The translations under genes and the position numbers were made by a program. DNA of 64,000 nt from Woeseiaceae bacterium (GTDB lineage Bacteria; Pseudomonadota; Gammaproteobacteria; Steroidobacterales; Woeseiaceae): positions 1-64,000 of the forward strand of contig JAJFKS010000033.1 of NCBI GenBank assembly GCA_021773115.1. Reading direction: 5' to 3'. This document shows positions 45,783 to 54,353 of this stretch, piece by piece. Each line of letters opens with the position of its first letter. Within the stretch, counting starts at the first letter, position 1. The notes beneath the pieces are model-generated. The model made no database searches. It was not told the DNA's origin and saw nothing but the letters and a program-made list of their open reading frames with translations.

Positions 45783-46352
45783 TTACTCGCGACTTTCAGT
45801 GACTTCGTGCACTTCCTTGATCACATGAACCCGGTGTGGACCGCCGTCCTTGCCGCCCGTAAAACGAACATCGCTGTGCCCCGCGGCCTCGAGTGTGGTC
45901 CGAATTAGGTCTTGCGTGGCTGCGTCGATCTCCTTGCCGCTGAAAATCAGAACGCCATCCATTGCCACAGGGTCGCTGTCTGCACGCGTGCGTACGACGT
46001 GGACGTCAAGGTCTCTATCATGGCCGCCAGACGTCCAAACCCTTGCATCATGATCCCCTCTGACGGCAGGCAGGTCGATCGTCTCGCCGTCGACATTCAG
46101 CGAGAATCCGTGTTCATTTCGCGTAATCAGGACCGCACGACCATTCTTGTCAACGACTGAGCGGTTCTCGCCCACCTGCATGTCACGCATATCGAAGCCA
46201 AGCGTGTCGCTGTCGAGTACGACGACTGACTCGCCGGTGCCATCATCCGACACCACCTTGATCTCCATCTTCTGATGAATCCTATCACCCGAAAATGCGG
46301 CCGTTGCGAACAATACTGTTGCCGTCATCAGGGCAACTTGCTTGAATTTCAT
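45783..46352 (-). CDS. Small secreted protein of unknown function
   Basis: 189 residues from ATG 46352, with AAGGGGAA upstream. A signal peptide (MKFKQVALMTATVLFATAAFSG) is followed by a soluble, Asp/His/Val-rich domain with repeated short beta motifs (ESVVVLDSDTLGFDMRDM, RVWTSGGHDRDLDVHVVRTRAD). There is no Cys. I do not recognise the family. The many His and Asp could bind metal, but no fixed spacing is evident. It stands alone with its own terminator, divergent from nothing; the AraC regulator upstream runs the same way. Confidence 0.75.
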   Translation of the reverse strand: MKFKQVALMTATVLFATAAFSGDRIHQKMEIKVVSDDGTGESVVVLDSDTLGFDMRDMQVGENRSVVDKNGRAVLITRNEHGFSLNVDGETIDLPAVRGDHDARVWTSGGHDRDLDVHVVRTRADSDPVAMDGVLIFSGKEIDAATQDLIRTTLEAAGHSDVRFTGGKDGGPHRVHVIKEVHEVTESRE

Positions 46353-46419
46353 GCTTAGATTCCCCTTTAGTTTATCTGTACAACAATGATGCACGCCGGG
46401 GTGCTTTCGTCGCACATTG

Positions 46420-47301
46420 CTAAGAAGTCTCGTGAGCCCTGCGTCCGCCAGGTGATTCACGCAGCGCCGACGGTGGCACGCCAAATTGCTTGTGAAATAC
46501 GCGGCTTAGGTGGCTGTGACTCGCGAATCCGAAATCCAGCGCCAGGCCTGCGAGACTGTCCGACTTGCCGCCGACCAGTCGGTCGACTACAAGACCCAGG
46601 CGTTGCCGAGTTCGATACGCATGCATGGTCAGGCCTGTCTGCTCACGAAACACCCGACAAAGGTGGTACAGGGACGCGCCAACTTCGGTCGCCACGGTTT
46701 CCAGACCGAGGGTCTCGCTGAGGTGGGCATCGAGATAAGCGCGCGTTTTGTCAACCAGCCGCTGTTGCCGCACGCCGGTTTGTATTGTCGCCGCGTGAGA
46801 CTTTTGTTGCTGCTCAGCGCGGCGTTCACAAACCTCGAAAAAAAAGGTGAGCACCTCCTCCTCGATTGTCAGCCTGTCATGCGGCTGACGCACCAGGCGC
46901 TTCAGAAACAGCGCCAGGCGGTAACGAAACTGCGGGTCGGTAATCAGTGCACCACCCATTTGCCATGTAGACAAATCGTAACGCTGTAGTCCGTCGACGA
47001 AGACCAGGGGGTGCACGCCGAACCAGTAGGTTCGATCACCCTGTGGATCCATGCACCGCCGCTCCAGCGTCGACCCCGCCCGATGCATCAGGATGGCGCC
47101 GGGCTCCGCAAAACGATATTCACCGGCATTGCGACGAATCCAGAGCGGGTTCTGCGGCAACACAAATACATCGTTGTCGAGCGATTTCGTTATTGAAAAA
47201 CAAGGGTCGTCAACAGGGCATTCAAACGAACCGACTTTCACCAGTTCGCTCTGAAACAACAGCGAATCAACGCTCGCGAGATGGTCATTGTCCCAAGGCA
47301 T
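46420..47301 (-). CDS. AraC-family transcriptional regulator
   Basis: 293 residues from ATG 47301, preceded by GGGGAG; a longer frame to 47373 lacks a site. The N-terminal cupin-like sensor (about 1-150; FRFAEPGAILMHRAGS region) is followed by two helix-turn-helix motifs (about 190-285; LGLETVATEVGASLYHLCRVFREQTGLTMHAYRTRQRL and SLAGLALDFGFASHSHLSRVFHKQFGVPPSALR). Divergent from the TPR protein gene across 92 bp, so that gene is a possible target. The effector is unknown. Confidence 0.92.
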   Translation of the reverse strand: MPWDNDHLASVDSLLFQSELVKVGSFECPVDDPCFSITKSLDNDVFVLPQNPLWIRRNAGEYRFAEPGAILMHRAGSTLERRCMDPQGDRTYWFGVHPLVFVDGLQRYDLSTWQMGGALITDPQFRYRLALFLKRLVRQPHDRLTIEEEVLTFFFEVCERRAEQQQKSHAATIQTGVRQQRLVDKTRAYLDAHLSETLGLETVATEVGASLYHLCRVFREQTGLTMHAYRTRQRLGLVVDRLVGGKSDSLAGLALDFGFASHSHLSRVFHKQFGVPPSALRESPGGRRAHETS

Positions 47302-47393
47302 CCTGAGTCTCCCCTGAAAATAGCAATTTTGTGCAAGCGCCGACTGCTTGTATAAGCCATCATGTCGGACCACCTTATTCTAGAGGCTGACCC

Positions 47394-48293
47394 ATGCGCG
47401 CGCTGAGTTTTTTCCTGTTTCTGTATACCATCAGCCCCCTGGCCTGGGCGGATATCGATAGCCTTCGTACAGAAGCCAATATTGCCGTCACGGCTGGCGA
47501 GACGGATGTAGCAACGGCCAAATTGCAACAGATCCTTGAGCTCGAGCCGGACGACGGTGCAGCACACTACCAGCTCGCAACCTTGATCATGGACAGTGAT
47601 GGCAGCCTTTACGATGCGATCAAACACTTCGAACGTGCTCGTGAACTACAGTTCCAGCCTTTAGGGGCTGCCTACCGCCTTTCCAGGATTTACGCTCGCA
47701 GCGGACGAAAAGGAAAAGCGCTCGACCAGATGGACATTCTGGCTGACGGAGGCTTTGGTCTGCCGAGCTACGTTGAAAACCAGAGTGACTACGACAGCAT
47801 CAAGAACGAGGCCCGGTTTATCCGTGCGGTTGATGCGATACGCGCCGCACGTTTTCCCTGCGAAGCTGATGAACGACATCATGCGTTCGACTTCTGGATC
47901 GGCGAGTGGACGGTTACCGTGGGCGGAGCGTTTGCCGGTACTAACAGTATCCAGCCAATACTCGGCCACTGCACACTTCTCGAGCAGTGGCAAAGTGCGT
48001 CGGGGGCGCTTGGCAAGAGCTACAACTTCTACGATCCAGGCTACGATCACTGGCGCCAGATCTGGATCAGCGATAGCGGCAGTTTCATCGAGTTTACCGG
48101 TGTTGCCAGAGACGGAGGCATCTTCTACACCGCTGAAACCGTCAATCCGGCCGATGGCGCTGTGACCATGCACAAGTTTGAATTCACACAGATCGGTAAC
48201 GGCGTCGTCCGGCAGTACTGGGAGACCTCGACGGATGATGGCGAGACCTGGACGTCAGTTTGGGACGCGGAGTATGCAAGAAAAGCAGAATAG
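47394..48293 (+). CDS. Secreted TPR protein with DUF1579-like C-terminal domain
   Basis: 299 residues. A signal peptide ends at Ala-Trp-Ala-Asp. TPR repeats occupy about 20-120 (ETDVATAKLQQILELEPDDGAAHYQLATLIM). A beta-rich C-terminal domain (about 165-295; HHAFDFWIGEWTVTVGG through WETSTDDGETWTSVWDAEY) resembles the lipocalin-like DUF1579 family. Similar proteins are often found beside esterases or regulators but have no assigned function. Convergent with the FecA-like receptor, with a 24-bp gap. Confidence 0.8.
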   Translation: MRALSFFLFLYTISPLAWADIDSLRTEANIAVTAGETDVATAKLQQILELEPDDGAAHYQLATLIMDSDGSLYDAIKHFERARELQFQPLGAAYRLSRIYARSGRKGKALDQMDILADGGFGLPSYVENQSDYDSIKNEARFIRAVDAIRAARFPCEADERHHAFDFWIGEWTVTVGGAFAGTNSIQPILGHCTLLEQWQSASGALGKSYNFYDPGYDHWRQIWISDSGSFIEFTGVARDGGIFYTAETVNPADGAVTMHKFEFTQIGNGVVRQYWETSTDDGETWTSVWDAEYARKAE

Positions 48294-48317
48294 TTTGATT
48301 GCAGTACCTGGGGAGAC

Positions 48318-50606
48318 TCAAAAGCGCCAGACAATACCGAGCGACGGGACTAGCGGTAACCAGTGCTTCTGGACCGCCATCAGTTCAGGCCCGCCGGAAC
48401 CGGTCACCACCGAGTACTCAGTGCAGCAAGCGTTCCGGCGATCATAAAGATTCGTTATCTCAAGAAAAACGTCCAGGTCGCCGTGATGGATATCGATCTC
48501 TCGACTGACCCGGGCATCGAGCGTATGAAAAGCAGCATAGCGCGAAGTATTCGGCGCACTTGACGTAACGCTGACCGCATCGAATGCGTCCAGTGTCGTT
48601 TTCGGCCACCCGGTATGCGCTTCACCAGCCGCACTAAAATTCCAGTGGCCCCACCGCCAGCTCAGGCCGGCTTTCAAGGTATGTGTCTGGTCCCAGCTTC
48701 GCGCAACGCGACGTGTTGCCGTCGTATCATTCACTTCAGACCATGAATAGCCGATCCACCAGAAAAGGTCCTGACTGGAATCGCCTTCTGAAAGCCTGAG
48801 CTCGGCGCCCTGTGCCACCGCGGAAAGTGGTTCGATTCGGTAGCGGTCAAACTGCAACTCCGGTAACAGGGTCAGTGTATTGAAGGCATTCTCGAATCGG
48901 GGCCGGACTGCACGGAAACTTTTGCGATAGTAGGACACATCTATATTGGCGTCTTTTCCGAGGCGATGTTTGAAGTTCGCGACGAAATGTTCTGCCCGCT
49001 GCGCCGGAAAGAAGGTATCGACGCCGTCACTGACCTGCAATTCGTTACTTTCCTGCGCCTGGGAAAACTGGCCCCAGCCGACACGGAGCTCGGAGCGAGA
49101 ATTGATCAGATACAACACACTCAGACGCGGGCTCACTTGCTCGTCGTCCTTGGCCATTGTGTAGCTCTGTTGGTCCCAGCGAAATCCAGCGTCGATAATA
49201 AGATTGTCACGAATTTGCCAGCGCGCCTCAGCATAAGCGTTGTACTGTGCGCCATCGGGTTGCGTATCGAAGTCCAGTACAGTCAGCGCCACGTTGTCCA
49301 GAATTGTATCGAAGGGTGGCACAATATTTTTTGTGGACGAAAAGCGATACTTTGCATCCTGATGCTTGCCCTCGATGCCGAAACTCAACATCCAGTTCTT
49401 TGCAGGAATAAGTGTCCAGTCCTGCCGTAGCCCAACCGAGTCAAAGTCTCGAACCTCATCCAGCGTGCCGCTAACTATCTGCGGGAGGTCCAGTGTTCCG
49501 GTTCGCCGGCCCATGATCGCGCCGACAGAGAGCACAGTTTCGCTACTGAGTCTTTCGGTCCAGTCCGCTTTCCATTTTAGCCAGACAACCTGGTTCTCGT
49601 AGTTCGCGTTAGCCAATTCGCCGCGCCCGGGGTCGGCAAGGGTCAGCTTGTCTTTCGAATACAGCAGGTTGATACCGAACTGTGATCTCGGCCCGAAGTC
49701 CCATCCGCTGTGCAGCAGGAAGTCCTGATAGTCGGGACTGCCGATATCCGGATTGACAACGTCGGCGATAAGGTCGAGGTTGCCGCGGCGCGCCGCAAAC
49801 AACCAGTCGCCGCGTTGGCCAATCGTGCCCAGCGAAAGCACCGACGTATTGAAGAAACTCAACGCCAGTTCGGTTTGCAGCGGCCTTTCCGGCTGTCGCA
49901 AACTTAGGTTCATTACGCCGCTCATGCGGTCGCCATAACGGGCGGGATAGGCACCCGTGTAGTAGTCGATACCTTCAATCGCGTTCGAATTCACAATGGT
50001 CGCGACAGACTGGAAATCCTTTAGGTGAAACGGTTCGTAGAGACGGTGACCATCGAGCAGAAAAAGCACCTCGTTCGCCTCTCCCCCGCGTACATGACTG
50101 CGTGTTGATATCCCGCCGCCGGTCGTCCCAGGGAGGCGCGCTGTTATCCGTACGACTTCGTCCCCCGTCGTTGGCACTCGCGTTGTCATCTCCCGATCGA
50201 GGTAGCTTTGCGTCTGTGTCTGCACATACTGGAGCCGGTGCAAACTCGAGGTGACAACGATTTCCGGTAAGGACACGTCGGGCGCAGGCCGGGCAACTGG
50301 CTCGATGGGCAAAGCAGTATCGCCTTGTTGTACTAGCCAGGTATTCGCAGGACCGCGCTCCAGCAACAGCGCATGCGCCTCCAGCACCGCTCGCAATGCG
50401 GCGATTGGGTCGCCGGATTCGGGCTCTCGCTGGATGAGGAGCTGATCGGTAACGACATCGCTGCTGAAAATAATCTGATGACCCTCGCCGATGAGGTTCT
50501 CTAGATATTCTGAGACGGGTCGGCCCTGCCATGCAGCGTCTGCTACACAGATATTCAGGCAGCAGGCCAGAACCGGCACCCACGCAAATCGTGGTAGACA
50601 GCGCAT
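48318..50606 (-). CDS. FecA-like TonB-dependent transducer (STN domain plus receptor)
   Basis: 762 residues. A signal peptide ends at Ala-Asp-Ala-Ala. An N-terminal STN signalling domain (about 25-95; VSEYLENLIGEGHQIIFSSDVV...IAALRAVLEAHALLLERG) is followed by a plug (LPEIVVTSS TonB box, RGGEANEVLFLLDGHRLYEPFHLKD, YYTGAYPARYGDRMSGVMNLSL) and a barrel ending Ile-Val-Trp-Arg-Phe. The plug has the VLFLLDGHRLY form of SusC-like and TonB oligomer receptors rather than a classic siderophore receptor, so the ligand need not be iron. It lies 20 bp after the FecR-like gene; the STN domain should signal to it. Confidence 0.92.
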   Translation of the reverse strand: MRCLPRFAWVPVLACCLNICVADAAWQGRPVSEYLENLIGEGHQIIFSSDVVTDQLLIQREPESGDPIAALRAVLEAHALLLERGPANTWLVQQGDTALPIEPVARPAPDVSLPEIVVTSSLHRLQYVQTQTQSYLDREMTTRVPTTGDEVVRITARLPGTTGGGISTRSHVRGGEANEVLFLLDGHRLYEPFHLKDFQSVATIVNSNAIEGIDYYTGAYPARYGDRMSGVMNLSLRQPERPLQTELALSFFNTSVLSLGTIGQRGDWLFAARRGNLDLIADVVNPDIGSPDYQDFLLHSGWDFGPRSQFGINLLYSKDKLTLADPGRGELANANYENQVVWLKWKADWTERLSSETVLSVGAIMGRRTGTLDLPQIVSGTLDEVRDFDSVGLRQDWTLIPAKNWMLSFGIEGKHQDAKYRFSSTKNIVPPFDTILDNVALTVLDFDTQPDGAQYNAYAEARWQIRDNLIIDAGFRWDQQSYTMAKDDEQVSPRLSVLYLINSRSELRVGWGQFSQAQESNELQVSDGVDTFFPAQRAEHFVANFKHRLGKDANIDVSYYRKSFRAVRPRFENAFNTLTLLPELQFDRYRIEPLSAVAQGAELRLSEGDSSQDLFWWIGYSWSEVNDTTATRRVARSWDQTHTLKAGLSWRWGHWNFSAAGEAHTGWPKTTLDAFDAVSVTSSAPNTSRYAAFHTLDARVSREIDIHHGDLDVFLEITNLYDRRNACCTEYSVVTGSGGPELMAVQKHWLPLVPSLGIVWRF

Positions 50607-50626
50607 GGAGGAATTCTAACGCCTAT

Positions 50627-51661
50627 TTACTGCTCAATGAATACCCTGTCTGATTCGATTTTGTAATGAACCGAGGTCGTGGCCAGAATTGACGCGAGCG
50701 CCTCGTTCGGCGTGAGGCCGGCAATCGATCCGGAGATATCCGTACGCATTGCGAACATCCGCGTATCGTCGGAATCGAACTGCAACTCTCTGCCGGTTTC
50801 CCTCGCAGCCCATTTCAGGAAATCGAGCAATGATCGATTTCGAGTATCAAAAGTGGGCGCAAGGTCTGCAGTCCAGTTCCAGTATTCATCATGCGCATCG
50901 AGTACGCTCGTCTCAACATCCCGTCCGGGCACCAGCGTCAGACGCTCACCCATCCTCGCGGCATACTCTCCTGACTCATTATGGATGTCGACCCGACCCT
51001 CGCGTACCGCCACGTCCAGTGTTGCTGCAATCGCCGACACAGAAAACTGGGTTCCAACATCGGTAACGGTGCCGAAAGCTGTATCGATGACCAGCCCGCC
51101 TTCACGGTAAACATACAATCCGGTGTCCGCATATACTCTGCCCGAGAGCAACGTGAACCGATCCGTTCCGTCGATGCGAATTTCGGTGTCTTGGTCGATG
51201 CGTAAAGATTCACCGCGGGCCAGCAATAGACTTAGACCTTCGTCCTCGCCCGTCGAGACCAGCTCTCCCACACGTACAGCGCTGCCATTTGAATAGCGCA
51301 CGCCCAGGTGCCCGGCATCAATGACGCGCGCCACCGTTGCCGCGATCGTCGGTGGCAGCACCTCAGGTTGCGTGCTCAGGAGAACCGCGACCACCGCGCT
51401 TGCGGCAACACCGATCGGCAGCAGCCAGCGGAACAAATTGCTGCGCCGTGCTCTTCTGCGCCAGGACTTGTGCACTTCGTCGTAGGCCTTGTCGCCACTG
51501 GCTTGTGTCGAGCTATTGCGCCACTCTGCCTGCACGCGATGGTAAACACGCGACTCGATGCCCAAGGGAATATCCGGCCGTTCACCCGCCAGCTTGATTA
51601 AACTCGCCAGCGACTTTTCGTCGTCATTCATTGCTTCTTTTTTGTCCGTCTCGTCTGCCAT
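50627..51661 (-). CDS. FecR-type anti-sigma regulator
   Basis: 344 residues. A cytoplasmic N-terminus (about 1-75) is followed by one membrane helix (about 80-98; LFRWLLPIGVAASAVVAVLL), a periplasmic FecR domain (about 115-240; GVRYSNGSAVRVGELVSTGEDEG, GGLVIDTAFGTVTDVGTQFSV) and a C-terminal STN/DUF4974-like domain (about 275-344; SLLDFLKWAARETGRELQFDSDD...LTPNEALASILATTSVHYKIESD). It would hold the sigma factor until the receptor STN domain signals. The gene follows the sigma gene by 2 bp. No classic FecR N-terminal WxxRL motif is evident to me. Confidence 0.9.
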   Translation of the reverse strand: MADETDKKEAMNDDEKSLASLIKLAGERPDIPLGIESRVYHRVQAEWRNSSTQASGDKAYDEVHKSWRRRARRSNLFRWLLPIGVAASAVVAVLLSTQPEVLPPTIAATVARVIDAGHLGVRYSNGSAVRVGELVSTGEDEGLSLLLARGESLRIDQDTEIRIDGTDRFTLLSGRVYADTGLYVYREGGLVIDTAFGTVTDVGTQFSVSAIAATLDVAVREGRVDIHNESGEYAARMGERLTLVPGRDVETSVLDAHDEYWNWTADLAPTFDTRNRSLLDFLKWAARETGRELQFDSDDTRMFAMRTDISGSIAGLTPNEALASILATTSVHYKIESDRVFIEQ

Positions 51662-51663
51662 GG

Positions 51664-52281
51664 TCAGTCAACAATAAAATTGGGTTCCACGTCCCAAAGC
51701 GCCTTAAAGTGCTCTTTAAACGCCGCTCGGGCCCGGCTGAGAATTGATTCGGCGGCCTTTTCGCCGAGGTGCAGACGGCTCGCGATCTCCCTGACACTGC
51801 ACCCCTGAATATATTTTAACTCCAGCGCCTGCGCATAATTGTCTGGCAGGTGCGTCAGCGTTACACGAACAAAATTGGCGATCTCGTCGCGGCGTTGCGC
51901 GGACTCGGGCCGGCCGTCGTCACCAGCTGCAAGCTCCAGCGCCGCTTGAACACCCGGGTGATCCTCGATCGGAACGTCGGCGCGCATTTCAAGTTTTCGC
52001 TCGCGAAATACCGCGAACGATTCGTTCCGGCAGATCTGGCAAAGCCAGGTAAAGAGCAGGGCCTCGCCGCGATAACTGCCCATCTTTCGGACCACAATAC
52101 ACATCGTTCGTTGCACAATTTCTTCTGCCAGCTCGGGATCGTTGTCGACCCGGGTCAGCGTAAACCGGAACAGGCGAGGGAAGTATTCTTTGAAAAAAGC
52201 GTCAAACGCTCCCTGGTCACCGGCCGCCACTCGGGCGGCAAGTGACCGGTCCTGCTGGACTTGGGGAACAACTTCAGTCAA
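51664..52281 (-). CDS. ECF sigma factor, FecI-like
   Basis: 205 residues from a TTG at 52281; two nearby ATGs are out of frame and stop at once. Region 2 (about 25-95; FFKEYFPRLFRFTLTRVDNDPELAEEIVQRTMCIVVRKMGSYRGEALLFTWLCQICRNE) and region 4 (about 140-195; LPDNYAQALELKYIQGCSVREIASRLHLGEKAAESILSRAR) are clear. It heads the sigma/anti-sigma/receptor operon and should direct RNA polymerase to that operon or others. The unusual start codon may limit its level. Confidence 0.92.
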   Translation of the reverse strand: MTEVVPQVQQDRSLAARVAAGDQGAFDAFFKEYFPRLFRFTLTRVDNDPELAEEIVQRTMCIVVRKMGSYRGEALLFTWLCQICRNESFAVFRERKLEMRADVPIEDHPGVQAALELAAGDDGRPESAQRRDEIANFVRVTLTHLPDNYAQALELKYIQGCSVREIASRLHLGEKAAESILSRARAAFKEHFKALWDVEPNFIVD

Positions 52282-52352
52282 CCATTCATTCCATTTAGAG
52301 GCAGGGGGGGCCTCTGTATTTACTTAGAGTCGCGCCACACAAAAATCCTTCG

Positions 52353-54353
52353 CTATCGGGCCTTTTTCTGGTGATTCACCCATCCCACCAGTGTTTCGTT
52401 CAGGTCCGGTAGCCGATACAGCGACTTTTCGTACGCCATTGATGACCATGCTGCGTGCGCGATCGCCGTCTGTGTCAATTCGTCATCATACTCGTCTACT
52501 TCAATAAGATGCCCATCGCGGTAGCTAAATTGACGCACAGGAAGGTCTTTTTGCAGTACAGCAACATGCTCGCCGCTCATGTAGGCCTGGGCACCATTAA
52601 ATTGCATGATCGCCCTGCCCGGTGCGTTGGCATTCTTCGGTAGCGTCAAATCATGGCCAATCATCGGATGTTCAGCGGAGACACCAATGAGCGACAACAT
52701 CGTCGGTGCCAGGTCGATTTGGCTGGCGACAGTTTCAATCACTGCTGGCTCTACGGCACCACCCAACACCAGTCCCGGTATGTGGAAGCGCTCGACGGGA
52801 ACCACCTCGCTCCCATAGACACGCGAATTGTGATCAGCGACGACAAGGAAAATGGTGTCGTCCCAATAGTCAGAGTCGCGCGCCATGTCGAGGAAACGGC
52901 CTAATGCGAAGTCCGCATACTGGACAGCATTGTTGACAGTGTTTTTTTCTTCATCAAATTGTTGAATGCGATTGTCAGGGTACTGAAACGGCGAGTGATT
53001 GGATGAGGTAAACACGAGGCTGAAAAAGGGCGTTTCATGCTGACCGGAGAACTGCTCGTGCGCGCGATCAAACAGGTCTTCATCCGAGACGCCCCAGGAG
53101 CCAGTGAACACCGGATTGTCGTAGTCTTTCTCATCGACGATGTGCTCGAAACCATTGTTCACGAAGAACCGCCGCATGTTGTCGAATTGCGCTTCGCCGC
53201 CGTAGATGAAACTCGTGTCATATCCCTGCCGACTCAATACTTCGGCCAGGGTAAAGAAATTCTTCTGCGACTTACCCAATTTGACGACACTGCGTGCCGA
53301 GGTTGGCGTGAAGCCGCTGACGATTGCCTCGAGGCCACGTACCGATCGCGTTCCGGTCGCGTACAGCTTGCTAAACCAAAGGCCTTGCGCCGCGTAGCGA
53401 TCAAGATTCGGGGTCAGGTCAAGACCGCCAAGCGAACCGACAAATTCGGCGCCGAGGCTTTCCTCGATGATAATGACAAGATTCAAGGGTTTGCCGCTCT
53501 TGTTCATCGGGTATTGCAGGTGCAGCGTTGGTAGTTCCGGCAGAGTAAAATCCCAGGGATCTATCTGCATGGAGTCTTTGACGATTGAAATGGCCGTATC
53601 ATCGTCGATCTCCCCGTAGCGAATGCCCCCTCCATCTTCGTGGCGGGTTTCATAGATCGCGTACAGCGCGGAGTATGCCGAGTTCAGTGCCAAATCGTTT
53701 ACCAGCGGGTCGGTGGACAGCGCAACCGTGCTTGGGTTCACTGGTCGATGATCCAGGGTCGATCGAACCATGCCGAGACAGACAATTAAAAGCAACGGCG
53801 CTACCGCCAGTGCCGTCAGAAGGCCTGTCGGACGAATTATTTTGGTTGACTGTGCAAAGCTGCGCAGCGTAATCCTCCCGAGTACCGCGATGAACAAGAC
53901 GGCAAGAATCAGTGGCAGCTTGTAGGCCGCCCATAGAGTCGCGAAGACCTCTTTGGGGTGGTCGAGGTACTCGATGAACAGGATATTTGGACGTGAGTCG
54001 AACTGCGCAATGAAGGAAGGCGTGCTTAGCTCCATGAAAATTGCCGCGAGCAAAGCTACCGGCAAATAGAATCGCAACAGGACTCGCCAAACGGGTAGCA
54101 GAAGTCGATTGGAGGCCAGCACCGGAAATGCAATAACGGCCGGCGCCAGCAACATGCCCAGTAACACCAAATCGAAGCGCAAGCCCTGCACGAAGACAGG
54201 AATCAGCATGTTCGCGTCGACAACTCGATCCCATTGCCAGGCGACCAGGAGAATTCGGGCGACGCTCAACGCCACAATCAGGCGCCAGGCCACCGAGTAC
54301 AAGGGTGACAGGGATGTGGCAAGTGTTGCGAGCCAATCATTATTGTTTTTCAT
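52353..54353 (-). CDS. LtaS-family sulfatase-fold phosphoglycerol/phosphoethanolamine transferase-like protein
   Basis: 666 residues from ATG 54353, whose A is shared with the upstream TGA; a TTG one codon earlier is possible. Five membrane helices (about 15-210) lead into a periplasmic alkaline-phosphatase-fold domain (about 290-600). The likely nucleophile is the Thr of YATGTRSVRGLEAIVSG, with metal sites in EESLGAEF and VVADHNSRV. In Gram-positives the family makes lipoteichoic acid; in Gram-negatives it modifies periplasmic glucans or outer-membrane lipids. Its overlap with an Omp85-like barrel gene suggests an envelope role. Confidence 0.88.
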   Translation of the reverse strand: MKNNNDWLATLATSLSPLYSVAWRLIVALSVARILLVAWQWDRVVDANMLIPVFVQGLRFDLVLLGMLLAPAVIAFPVLASNRLLLPVWRVLLRFYLPVALLAAIFMELSTPSFIAQFDSRPNILFIEYLDHPKEVFATLWAAYKLPLILAVLFIAVLGRITLRSFAQSTKIIRPTGLLTALAVAPLLLIVCLGMVRSTLDHRPVNPSTVALSTDPLVNDLALNSAYSALYAIYETRHEDGGGIRYGEIDDDTAISIVKDSMQIDPWDFTLPELPTLHLQYPMNKSGKPLNLVIIIEESLGAEFVGSLGGLDLTPNLDRYAAQGLWFSKLYATGTRSVRGLEAIVSGFTPTSARSVVKLGKSQKNFFTLAEVLSRQGYDTSFIYGGEAQFDNMRRFFVNNGFEHIVDEKDYDNPVFTGSWGVSDEDLFDRAHEQFSGQHETPFFSLVFTSSNHSPFQYPDNRIQQFDEEKNTVNNAVQYADFALGRFLDMARDSDYWDDTIFLVVADHNSRVYGSEVVPVERFHIPGLVLGGAVEPAVIETVASQIDLAPTMLSLIGVSAEHPMIGHDLTLPKNANAPGRAIMQFNGAQAYMSGEHVAVLQKDLPVRQFSYRDGHLIEVDEYDDELTQTAIAHAAWSSMAYEKSLYRLPDLNETLVGWVNHQKKAR

